Below, one piece after another: positions 1 through 5,344 of a DNA stretch of 5,395 bases; positions within the stretch are counted from its first letter, which is position 1; every line of letters starts with the position of its first letter. Location of the stretch: assembly GCA_007134165.1 (NCBI GenBank), contig SLLJ01000067.1:1-5395 (forward strand), read 5' to 3'. The notes under the pieces were generated by a model. The model saw only the letters and a program-made list of their open reading frames with translations. It had not been told where the DNA came from and searched no databases. Source of the DNA: Nitriliruptoraceae bacterium. Lineage in GTDB: Bacteria > Actinomycetota > Nitriliruptoria > Nitriliruptorales > Nitriliruptoraceae. Made by a program: the position numbers and the translations under genes.

Positions 1-215
1 ATGCTGACGTGGAAGGTGTAGGGGATCGGGGGCACGACCAGCCCACTGAGCACCCCACCCGCCTGCAGGCCGCCGCCGTGGATCTCGTAGTCGCGCAGCC
101 ACTTCCACCAGCCGGGGAAGTCATCGACCTGCGCCATGGTCGAAAACACGTCGAGAGGGCTGCCCTCGAACAGGTAGCGCCCGTCGAGGGTGAGTACGTA
201 GTTGGGATCCTGCAA
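1..215 (-). CDS. SRPBCC / polyketide cyclase-type protein (partial, N-terminal part)
   Basis: The gene runs off the left edge; about 71 N-terminal residues are visible. The peptide begins (M)QDPNYVLTLDGRY and continues with LFEGSPLDVFSTMAQVDDFP, then GWWKWLRDYEI. This is the usual opening of SRPBCC (START/polyketide-cyclase-like) proteins: a first beta strand, a 'sPeDVF..l.dv..fp.WW' helix and a following strand. Such proteins form a helix-grip fold with a hydrophobic ligand pocket; the ligand cannot be read here. The chosen start is TTG at 215 because GGGAG (228-224) lies 8 nt upstream and translation from there gives a compact family-like N-terminus. A GTG at 317 in the same open frame would add 34 low-complexity, Arg/Ala-rich residues and has a poorer ribosome site. 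The gene diverges from the methyltransferase. Family assignment is fairly sure; function is unknown. Confidence 0.72.
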   Translation of the reverse strand, partial: MQDPNYVLTLDGRYLFEGSPLDVFSTMAQVDDFPGWWKWLRDYEIHGGGLQAGGVLSGLVVPPIPYTFHVS

Positions 216-223
216 CCGGCTGA

Positions 224-228
224 CTCCC
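224..228 (-). promoter_or_regulatory. Ribosome binding site of the SRPBCC gene
   Basis: GGGAG on the minus strand lies 8 nt before the TTG at 215. It is the only good Shine-Dalgarno match near an in-frame initiation codon for this gene, and it decides the start chosen here. Confidence 0.45.
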
Positions 229-275
229 AGGTGTTCAGCGTCCGGGGCGGCGGCCTCCCGACCGTCGCGCCGCCG

Positions 276-282
276 TAGGATA
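276..282. promoter_or_regulatory. Possible divergent -10 region between SRPBCC and methyltransferase genes
   Basis: The 117-bp gap between the divergent starts (216-332) is GC-rich, with one AT-leaning spot. TAGGAT at 276-281 fits a TANNNT -10 element for the plus-strand methyltransferase. The overlapping minus-strand TATCCT (282-277) could serve the SRPBCC gene. No convincing -35 hexamer is visible at 16-18 nt on either side. A 7-bp inverted repeat (CGGCGGC 248-254, GCCGCCG 269-275) lies immediately to the left. The element is inferred from position and a weak consensus match only. Confidence 0.25.
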
Positions 283-318
283 CGGCCTGCGCCCGCATCG
301 TGGGTCGGGAGCCGCACC

Positions 319-326
319 GGGAGGGG
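319..326 (+). promoter_or_regulatory. Ribosome binding site of the methyltransferase gene
   Basis: GGGAGGGG is followed by a 6-nt spacer and then GTG at 333. It supports that start over the in-frame GTG at 300, which has no purine-rich stretch in front of it. Confidence 0.6.
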
Positions 327-332
327 CCTGCC

Positions 333-1091
333 GTGAGCACCACACCCCGGCTCTCGCCGAGCATGGCGCAGCCGTGGGTGGACCGCTACGAGTCCATGAT
401 GCAGCGTGAGGTGCCGCACCGCCGGGAGACGCTGGCCGAGGTCGCGGCACGGTGCCGAGAGCTTGCGACCGGAAGTGAACTGCACTCGATCCTGGAGCTC
501 GGCGCCGGTCCCGGCACCCTGGCCCGTCGGTTGGCCGACCAACACCCAACGGCCACCGTTGTCGCGGTCGACGCAGACCCGGTGCTGCTGGGCCTGGCCC
601 GCGCGTTGCGTCATCCTCGCGTACGCCTGGTGCACGCTCGGATCGGAGCACCCGAGTGGAGGGCCCGACTCCGGCTCGAAGGTCCCGTGGACGTCGCCGT
701 GGCTGTTGCCGTGGTGCACTACCTGAGCGACGAGCAGGCGCGCCGCTGGTACGCGGACCTGGCGCACCTGCTGGCGGGGCAGGGTTCGCTCGTCCTCGCC
801 GATTCGTTCGTGCAAGCACCGCCCTACGCGACCAGCCCACCCCATGCTGGCCCGGTCACCACCACGGACCCAGCGACCGAAACCTGGCAGCAGTGGTGGG
901 CGGCCGCCGACGCCGAGGCCTGCCTGCGCGCGCTACGTGAGGTGGACGACACCTTCGGCCCCTCCTGCGACGGCGATGAGCGCCTCGAGGCCCACGATCA
1001 TCGGCGGTGGCTGCACGAAGCCGGCTTCTCAAGGGTCAAGGAGACCTGGCGTCGTGGGTCGCACGCCGTGCTGCTTGCGACTCGCCGTTGA
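333..1091 (+). CDS. Class I SAM-dependent methyltransferase
   Basis: A 252-residue protein that probably transfers a methyl group from S-adenosylmethionine to an unidentified substrate in the cytoplasm. The Rossmann-type core is clear. Motif I is ILELGAGPGTLA (about residues 53-64), which binds SAM. The second strand, VVAVDAD (76-82), carries the acidic residue expected to contact the ribose. A VDVAVAVAVVHYLSDE segment (119-134) is motif IV/post-IV, and GSLVLADSF follows (151-159). The C-terminal part has DHRRWLHEAGF...VLLATRR, typical of the last helix and strand of this fold. The length is normal for a stand-alone class I enzyme. The GTG at 333 was chosen for its strong ribosome site; GTG 300 would add 11 residues. 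The last 56 bp overlap the convergent ABC ATPase gene. It resembles the broad methyltransferase 11/25 group (trans-aconitate methyltransferase-like); the substrate cannot be assigned. Confidence 0.88.
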   Translation: MSTTPRLSPSMAQPWVDRYESMMQREVPHRRETLAEVAARCRELATGSELHSILELGAGPGTLARRLADQHPTATVVAVDADPVLLGLARALRHPRVRLVHARIGAPEWRARLRLEGPVDVAVAVAVVHYLSDEQARRWYADLAHLLAGQGSLVLADSFVQAPPYATSPPHAGPVTTTDPATETWQQWWAAADAEACLRALREVDDTFGPSCDGDERLEAHDHRRWLHEAGFSRVKETWRRGSHAVLLATRR

Positions 1092-1926
1092 CCACCCGGA
1101 TCGCCGTGCCGGCAGCCGGCACGGTAGGTGAACGTCCAGGCGCTGCCCCCGCATCGAGTTCGAGCCGGGGCATGGCCACCGCCCGGTCCCGAACGGCCGC
1201 CAACTCGCTTACCGGCCCGTACAACCGCGTGACGAGATCGTCGTCGATCACCTCGGCCGGTGGCCCGGACGCATCGATGCGACCCTCGCGTCCCAGCACC
1301 ACCACACGGTCGCAGAACCACAGCACATGGTTCGGGTCATGGGTGCAGACCAGCACGGTACGTCCCTCCCGGGTCAGGTGACGGACCGTGCGCCACACCA
1401 GGAGTTGGTTGCCGAAGTCGAGGCTCGCGGTGGGTTCGTCGAGGAGGAACAGTTCGGCATCCTGGGCGAGGGCACGAGCGAGCAGGACCAGCTGGCGCTG
1501 CCCACCACTGAGGGTCGGATAGCTGCGCTCAGCGAGTTCGCCGATGCCGATCCGTTCGATCGCGTCGTGAGCAACCCGGCGATCAGCACGTGACGGTCCG
1601 AAGACCCCCCCGAGGTGCGGGGTGCGGCCCATGAGCACGACCTCATGGACGCGGTAGGGAAAGGGCGGCTGATGCTGCTGGGGCACGTAGGCGATACGCC
1701 GGGCACGGGTCCGGGCCGGGAGGTCACGCACCTCGACGCCAGCGAGCCGGATCGTGCCCCCCGGCGCCGGGTCGAGCACGCCGAGCACACAGCGGTACAG
1801 CGTGGTCTTCCCGGTACCGTTCGGACCGAACAGAGCGCACAGCTGCGACGAGGGAAGATCAAGCTCCACACGATCAAGGACATCGACACCGGGGTAGGCG
1901 AAGCTCAGGTCTCTGATCTGCAGCAT
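1036..1926 (-). CDS. ABC importer ATPase (FecE/BtuD type)
   Basis: A 296-residue cytoplasmic ATP-binding subunit that powers uptake of an iron-siderophore, heme or cobalamin-like chelate. All catalytic motifs are intact: Walker A GPNGTGKTT (34-42), Q-loop VPQQ (81-84), signature LSGGQRQ (139-145), Walker B LFLLDEP (159-165), D-loop SLD (168-170) and switch histidine in CTHD (H196). The ATG at 1926 shares its A with the permease stop codon (TGATG), and GGGAG at 1938-1934 lies 7 nt upstream, so the start is secure. The protein is some 30-40 residues longer than usual for the family. The tail after about residue 255 is rich in Ala, Arg and Pro with no recognisable domain. Its final codons lie antisense to the end of the methyltransferase gene. 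The substrate cannot be deduced from this subunit. Confidence 0.95.
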   Translation of the reverse strand: MLQIRDLSFAYPGVDVLDRVELDLPSSQLCALFGPNGTGKTTLYRCVLGVLDPAPGGTIRLAGVEVRDLPARTRARRIAYVPQQHQPPFPYRVHEVVLMGRTPHLGGVFGPSRADRRVAHDAIERIGIGELAERSYPTLSGGQRQLVLLARALAQDAELFLLDEPTASLDFGNQLLVWRTVRHLTREGRTVLVCTHDPNHVLWFCDRVVVLGREGRIDASGPPAEVIDDDLVTRLYGPVSELAAVRDRAVAMPRLELDAGAAPGRSPTVPAAGTAIRVVNGESQAARRATHDARSP

Positions 1927-3026
1927 CAGACCGCTCCCGACACGGCGACAAGGCGGGTTCGCAGCAGGTAGATCAGGTAGGGAGCACCGACGATCGAGGT
2001 CACGATCCCGATGGGGACCTCGCCGGTCGTGAGCGTCCGCGCCACGGTGTCGCACACGATCACGAAGGCGGCACCGAGCATCGCGGACAGCGGGATCAGG
2101 TAGCGGTGATCCGGGCCGATGATCATCCGGGCGGCGTGAGGAACCATCAACCCGACCCAGGCGATGATTCCCGACAGCGACACGACCAGGGCCGTGACGG
2201 CGGTTGCCAGGGCGATGAGCACACGCCTCGTTCGTTCGACCGGCACCCCGAGCGCAGCGGCCTCGTCGTCACCCAGCGTCAAGACGTTGAGCGACCATGC
2301 CCAGCGCCAGATCAGCAGGACACCGAACAGGACCACGGGAGCGACCCAGCGAACCTCGTCCCACGTTGCCCGGTGCAGCCCCCCGAGAATCCAGAAGACC
2401 AGGCGCCTGAGCTGTTCGTTGGACCCGAGGTACTGGAAGATCGAGAACAGCGCAGAGAACAACGAGCCGATGATCACCCCTGCCAGCACCAGGGTCACGG
2501 TGGGCAGCTGACCACGCACCCTCGCCAGGCGATAGGTGAGGACGACCGCGAGCAGACCGAAGGTGAACGCGAGCACCTGGAGGGATCCGGGTACGTCGAA
2601 CATCACGGAGAGACCTGCGCCGAACGCGGCTCCCGAGGACACCCCGAGGATGTAGGGCTCGACCAACGGGTTGCGGAACACGCCCTGGTAGACGGCACCG
2701 CTGGTCGACAACGCGGCACCTACCACCACGGCGAGCACGATGCGCGTGAGGCGTATGTCGACCACGACGGTCTCCTGCACATCGCTGCCGCCACCCCCCA
2801 GACCGAACCTCGAGGCCGCGACTCTTGCGACGTCGGTCAGCGGGATGCGGTAGGCCCCGACCGTCACGGCGATGAGGAAGACGGCGACCAACCCACATCC
2901 GGCGACCGCGAGGATGACGAGCTTGCGGGCCCGATCCGCCGCGGCGACGTCAACGAACGCCGCCGCACCATCGGGGCGGTCCGGCTGCGCCCGGTGCCGA
3001 GTCAGCCCGACGAGCGTTCGGTTCAC
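1926..3026 (-). CDS. FecCD/BtuC-family ABC importer permease
   Basis: A 366-residue polytopic inner-membrane permease. After a polar N-terminal stretch of about 34 residues come many hydrophobic segments, roughly at 35-57, 95-112, 126-143, 148-165, 176-198, 228-245, 267-290, 309-327 and 339-356. Family hallmarks are VDIRLTRIVLAVVVGAALS (89-107), the GAVYQGVFRNPLVEPYILGV stretch (110-129), the EAAALGV coupling loop that contacts the ATPase (255-261), and GIIAWVGLMVPHAARMIIG (286-304) followed by GPDHR. Only one permease gene is present, so a BtuC2-like homodimer is expected. The GTG at 3026 overlaps the binding-protein stop codon (GTGA), with GGGGGAG (3035-3029) just before it. The spacing is only 2 nt, so translation may rely on coupling. 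The gene ends in the TGATG overlap with the ATPase. Confidence 0.94.
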   Translation of the reverse strand: MNRTLVGLTRHRAQPDRPDGAAAFVDVAAADRARKLVILAVAGCGLVAVFLIAVTVGAYRIPLTDVARVAASRFGLGGGGSDVQETVVVDIRLTRIVLAVVVGAALSTSGAVYQGVFRNPLVEPYILGVSSGAAFGAGLSVMFDVPGSLQVLAFTFGLLAVVLTYRLARVRGQLPTVTLVLAGVIIGSLFSALFSIFQYLGSNEQLRRLVFWILGGLHRATWDEVRWVAPVVLFGVLLIWRWAWSLNVLTLGDDEAAALGVPVERTRRVLIALATAVTALVVSLSGIIAWVGLMVPHAARMIIGPDHRYLIPLSAMLGAAFVIVCDTVARTLTTGEVPIGIVTSIVGAPYLIYLLRTRLVAVSGAV

Positions 3027-4183
3027 ATCTCCCCCAGGTAGAGCTGGGCCTGTACGGCCTCGACCGCCGCATCACGATCCATGCCGTAGACCTCCTCGTA
3101 GAAGCGCAGTTCCTCCTCGGCAACGTCGAGGTCCTCGAAGCGCTCCGGATAGACCGCGGCCGCCATCTTCAGGATCCCGATGGGGGTCTCGATGGTGGCA
3201 CGCCACTCGTCGTAGCCAAGACTGGCCAGCCGCTGCTCGCGGATCGCCCGCAGCTGCTGAAGGTTGGCCCAGTTCAACCCGGCGTTCTCCCCGGCAAGGA
3301 CACGGTCGACCGCCAGGTACCCGTCGTGGCCGAGCAGAACGAGGACGTCCGGATCGAGCGCCAGCAGTTGCTCCTCGGAGATGGGCACAAAGGTTCCCTG
3401 GGTCACCAGGTTCTCGGCATTCACGATGTCGGTGAGCATGTGGGACTGGATGCTCTGGGTACCCATGGCGCTGTCGATGGTGGCGAACAGCACGACGCTG
3501 GCCCGCTCCTCGTCCGGAATGCGGGTCGTCCGCTCACGCACAAGGCCGATCCGCTCCTCGATGGCAGCGACGACCTCGGCCGCCTCGTCCTCGAAGCCGA
3601 ACACCTCGCCGACGATGGTCACGTGCTGCCAGGCCGTGGCCAGGTCCGGTTCAGGGAAGTTGGACGGCGAGACGAAGACGACCACCGGGATGCCAAGATC
3701 CTCGAGGCGCTCGACCTCGACGCTGTGCATCTCGCGGTTCTCCTCGGTGTCCTCCCAGGACTCGAGGAACACCACATCCGGCTCGAGGGTTGCCAGTTGC
3801 TCGTAGTTGATGCCGCTCCAGGCTGATCCGACATCCACGGCCTCATCCACGGCAGGCACGAGGAAGCGGCGGAAGCTCTGGCGGGCCGCGTAATCGTCGA
3901 CCCCGACGATCCGTTCGCTGATGCCGAACAGCTGCATGGACTTGGCGACCAGGCCCTCCCACTCCATCACGACGGCACGCTCGACCGGGCGGGGGATCTC
4001 GACCTCACGCTCCCAGTGGTCGACCACGGTGACGGTGTCGGTGTCGGGACTTGCCTCAGCGATGTCGTCGCCGTTGCAGCCCATGAGCAGCACGCAGGCC
4101 AGCCCCAGCAGCGGGACGAGCCAGCGAAGGGGACGGACGACCGGGCGACCGCCGGTGCGTGACGGAAGGATCGAAGGTGCCAC
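3023..4183 (-). CDS. ABC importer solute-binding lipoprotein (PF01497 / BtuF-FhuD-like)
   Basis: A 386-residue extracytoplasmic binding protein, first gene of the importer operon. The N-terminus carries a lipoprotein signal: basic RPLRW (about 17-21), hydrophobic core LVPLLGLACVLL (22-33), and lipobox LMGC with lipidated Cys36. The mature part has the two-lobe class III binding fold. It opens with VTVVDHWEREVEIPRPVERAVV, then LGI-type GISERIVGVDD, LATLEPDVVFLESW (131-143), a long linking helix, and LALDPDVLVLLGHD (274-287). The end, YPERFEDLDVAEEELRFYEEVYG (345-367), matches the terminal helices of iron/corrinoid-type binding proteins. The GTG at 4183 has GAGGAG (4195-4190) six bases upstream and places the signal peptide correctly. 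An ATG at 4294 would give an implausible 37-residue extension running through the candidate operator. The ligand is probably a metal chelate, but ferric siderophore, heme and cobalamin cannot be told apart. Confidence 0.92.
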   Translation of the reverse strand: MAPSILPSRTGGRPVVRPLRWLVPLLGLACVLLMGCNGDDIAEASPDTDTVTVVDHWEREVEIPRPVERAVVMEWEGLVAKSMQLFGISERIVGVDDYAARQSFRRFLVPAVDEAVDVGSAWSGINYEQLATLEPDVVFLESWEDTEENREMHSVEVERLEDLGIPVVVFVSPSNFPEPDLATAWQHVTIVGEVFGFEDEAAEVVAAIEERIGLVRERTTRIPDEERASVVLFATIDSAMGTQSIQSHMLTDIVNAENLVTQGTFVPISEEQLLALDPDVLVLLGHDGYLAVDRVLAGENAGLNWANLQQLRAIREQRLASLGYDEWRATIETPIGILKMAAAVYPERFEDLDVAEEELRFYEEVYGMDRDAAVEAVQAQLYLGEM

Positions 4184-4189
4184 GACTGA

Positions 4190-4195
4190 CTCCTC
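4190..4195 (-). promoter_or_regulatory. Ribosome binding site of the binding-protein gene
   Basis: GAGGAG on the minus strand is followed by a 6-nt spacer and then GTG at 4183. This near-ideal site fixes the start of the lipoprotein and excludes the longer reading from 4294. Confidence 0.75.
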
Positions 4196-4218
4196 GCCCG
4201 GGGGTAGGACCGAGCAAA

Positions 4219-4243
4219 TGTTCTCGGAATTATTCCTACAACA
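4219..4243. promoter_or_regulatory. Candidate operator: 25-bp imperfect palindrome upstream of the importer operon
   Basis: Arms TGTTCTCGGAAT (4219-4230) and ATTCCTACAACA (4232-4243) flank a central T at 4231. Ten of twelve positions pair, and the inner GGAAT/ATTCC is perfect. It lies in the most AT-rich patch of the divergent gap, 36 bp before the GTG at 4183. It spans a -10-like AATAAT (minus strand, 4234-4229), which would put a transcript start near 4222 and leave a leader of about 40 nt. A bound repressor would therefore block the importer promoter, as expected for metal-responsive control of chelate uptake. It does not match the DtxR/IdeR 19-bp consensus or a canonical Fur box, so the regulator is unknown. 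Confidence 0.5.
4229..4234 (-). promoter_or_regulatory. Possible -10 element of the importer operon
   Basis: AATAAT on the minus strand matches five of six positions of TATAAT and stands out in a GC-rich background. It lies inside the palindrome centred at 4231. No good -35 hexamer is seen 16-18 nt upstream, so either the promoter depends on an activator or another sigma factor, or the assignment is wrong. Confidence 0.35.
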
Positions 4244-4257
4244 AGAGCGCATTCTTG
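4242..4257. repeat. Short inverted repeat next to the candidate operator
   Basis: CAAGA (4242-4246) and TCTTG (4253-4257) pair perfectly around a 6-nt loop and abut the 25-bp palindrome. On the minus strand it lies where a -35 region for AATAAT would fall. It may be a second protein-binding site, but such a short match could be chance. Confidence 0.25.
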
Positions 4258-4381
4258 CTGCGGCATCGAACGCACCAACCGAGTCCATGGGCACGACCCT
4301 TGGGAGGCGAAGGACCCCAGTTCGGTGAGTCCGTGCCGCACGATCGCAATCCCCGGGGGACTAGCTGGAGTAGGAACCGGC

Positions 4382-4435
4382 ATGCTGTCGATCACGACGC
4401 TTCCCCGACAAGGCCAGCCATCGTGCTCGATCTGA
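4382..4435 (+). CDS. Possible short upstream ORF (17 codons) overlapping the HAD gene start
   Basis: An ATG at 4382 is preceded by GGAG and AGGA (AGGA about 6 nt before the ATG) and opens a 17-codon frame, MLSITTLPRQGQPSCSI. It stops at TGA 4433-4435, ten bases past the HAD initiation codon and in a different frame. Its ribosome site is better than that of the HAD gene itself, so ribosomes ending here could re-initiate at GTG 4423. The peptide has no recognisable character, and the arrangement could be fortuitous. Confidence 0.22.
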   Translation: MLSITTLPRQGQPSCSI

Positions 4436-5091
4436 TCGTCCTCGACGTCAACGAGACGCTGTTCGGGCTCGAGCCCGTCGCCGAGCGCATGGCGCAGATC
4501 GGGCTCGACGGCGGCTTCGAGCTGTGGTTCGCCCGCGTGCTGCGCGACGGCATCGCCGCCGCGGCGACCGATCGCTTCGTGAGCTTCGCGGCGCTCGCCC
4601 ACCACCACCTGTACGTGCTGCTCGACGAGCGAGGGCTGACCGAGGGCGGCGAGGCGGCGGTCGAGCACGTGCTCGCCGGCTTCGAGGAGCTGCGCCCCCA
4701 TCCCGACGTGGAGCCGGGATTGCGCGTGCTGCAGGCCAGTGGCGTGCAGGTCGTCGCGCTCACCAACGGCTCGGCTGCCCGGACCCGAGCCCTGCTCGAG
4801 CGCGGCGGACTCGACAGCTACGTCGCCGGGGTCCACGACGCTGGCGAGGTCGACCGCTTCAAGCCGCACGTGGCCACCTACCGCCGCGTGCTCGACCGGT
4901 ACGCCGCCCGCCCCTCGCACAGCGCGATGGTCGCCGTGCATCCGTGGGACCTGCTCGGAGCGCAGCGCGCTGGCCTGCTGACCGGCTGGCTGAACCGTGA
5001 GCGTCGCCGAGATGCGGGACCGCTCCTGCACCCCGACGTCGAGGCGGCGGACCTCCCGGCGCTTGGCCGGCTGCTGCTGGCACGCCCCTGA
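4423..5091 (+). CDS. HAD-superfamily hydrolase, haloacid dehalogenase type II-like
   Basis: A 222-residue cytoplasmic hydrolase, the usual length for L-2-haloacid-dehalogenase-like HAD proteins, which form a covalent aspartyl intermediate. Motif I is LIVLDVNETLFGL (4-16) with nucleophile Asp8; the second Asp of phosphatases is replaced by Asn10. An alpha-helical cap follows (about 17-95). Motif II is LTNGS (113-117), motif III is Lys147 in RFKPH, and motif IV is VAVHPWDLLGAQRAGL (170-185) with HPWD in place of the common GD..nD. The HxWD variant occurs in the dehalogenase type II branch. GTG 4423 was chosen because it sits four codons before motif I; AAGG lies about 9 nt upstream. The open frame continues back to 4159, but that extension is intergenic-looking and crosses the candidate operator. 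Dehalogenase activity is not proven; it may act on a small phosphate ester or be uncharacterised. It diverges from the importer operon. Confidence 0.88.
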   Translation: MLDLIVLDVNETLFGLEPVAERMAQIGLDGGFELWFARVLRDGIAAAATDRFVSFAALAHHHLYVLLDERGLTEGGEAAVEHVLAGFEELRPHPDVEPGLRVLQASGVQVVALTNGSAARTRALLERGGLDSYVAGVHDAGEVDRFKPHVATYRRVLDRYAARPSHSAMVAVHPWDLLGAQRAGLLTGWLNRERRRDAGPLLHPDVEAADLPALGRLLLARP

Positions 5092-5101
5092 CCTGGTGCG
5101 C

Positions 5102-5124
5102 TGCCGGCCGGGCATCCGGCGGCA
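5102..5124 (+). terminator. GC-rich hairpin just after the HAD gene
   Basis: TGCCG (5102-5106), a bulged G, then CCGG (5108-5111) pair with CCGGCGGCA (5116-5124) around a GCAT tetraloop, giving nine base pairs starting 11 nt after the stop codon. No T-run follows, as is common for terminator-like hairpins in GC-rich actinobacteria. A role in termination or in 3'-end protection is inferred. Confidence 0.4.
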
Positions 5125-5158
5125 CCATCGCGCAGCAGCCGCCAGCCCCCGCCCGGCC

Positions 5159-5190
5159 CGGCTGCTGAACCCCCTCAGGTTCAGCAGCCG
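5159..5190. terminator. Perfect 13-bp stem-loop, probable terminator hairpin
   Basis: CGGCTGCTGAACC (5159-5171) and GGTTCAGCAGCCG (5178-5190) are exact reverse complements around the loop CCCTCA. This is the strongest simple hairpin noticed in the window and it lies 68 nt after the HAD stop. It has no T-tract on either strand, so it is not a canonical intrinsic terminator, but it could end transcription from the HAD gene or from a gene entering from the right. Confidence 0.5.
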
Positions 5191-5281
5191 TCGCCCGCCG
5201 CCCTTCCCCGGCCCCAGCCACGCGGACCAGTCCGAGCGATCCCACGCCGAGCTCCGGCCGCGCCCGGCCCCGCCCCGACCG

Positions 5282-5332
5282 ACGCGGCGTACCCACACGG
5301 ACACCCACGACCGGTTGCGTACGCCGCATCCC
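5282..5332. repeat. Palindromic 51-bp repeat, copy 1
   Basis: The unit begins ACGCGGCGTACCCA and ends GTACGCCGCATCCC; these 14-base ends are identical in both copies. GCGGCGTAC (5284-5292) and GTACGCCGC (5320-5328) form perfect 9-bp outer arms. The interior is partly degenerate, with only CGG/CCG left of the inner stem seen in copy 2. It matches copy 2 at 43 of 51 positions, and the copies are 63 bp apart start to start. Confidence 0.7.
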
Positions 5333-5344
5333 CCACGGTGGACC
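5333..5344. other. 12-bp spacer between the palindromic repeats
   Basis: This spacer contains CCAC-G-GTGG (5333-5341), itself a small palindrome. With the 51-bp unit it makes the 63-bp period. No gene or other signal is seen between 5191 and 5281, which is simply C-rich on this strand. Confidence 0.4.

Noticed and set aside
2106..3041. Long plus-strand open frame opposite the permease gene
   Set aside because: The product is a polar, His/Asp/Arg/Gln-rich string typical of the antisense of a hydrophobic membrane protein; the permease on the other strand is unambiguous.
4219..4243. IdeR/DtxR iron box
   Set aside because: The palindrome has an 11-bp core with GG and CC 6-7 nt apart and lacks TTAGGTTAG...CTAACCTAA. 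It is kept as an operator for an unknown regulator.
4184..4294. N-terminal extension of the binding protein from ATG 4294
   Set aside because: It would place 37 residues before the lipoprotein signal, run through the candidate operator, and ignore the excellent ribosome site for GTG 4183.
4260..4400. Cobalamin riboswitch upstream of the importer, suggested by GGTTCC on the minus strand and GGTGAGTCC / AGTAGGAACCGGC on the plus strand
   Set aside because: The ordered B12-box core (GGGAA, then GGTG..AATCC, then a GCAG/CACTG segment and a final AGTC.G.A.ACC.GCC) cannot be assembled on either strand, and the spacing is too short. A covariance-model search (RF00174) would settle it.
4159..4422. 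N-terminal extension of the HAD protein back to 4159
   Set aside because: The extra 88 residues have no domain character, overlap the start of the divergent binding-protein gene, and lie before motif I, which should be near the N-terminus.
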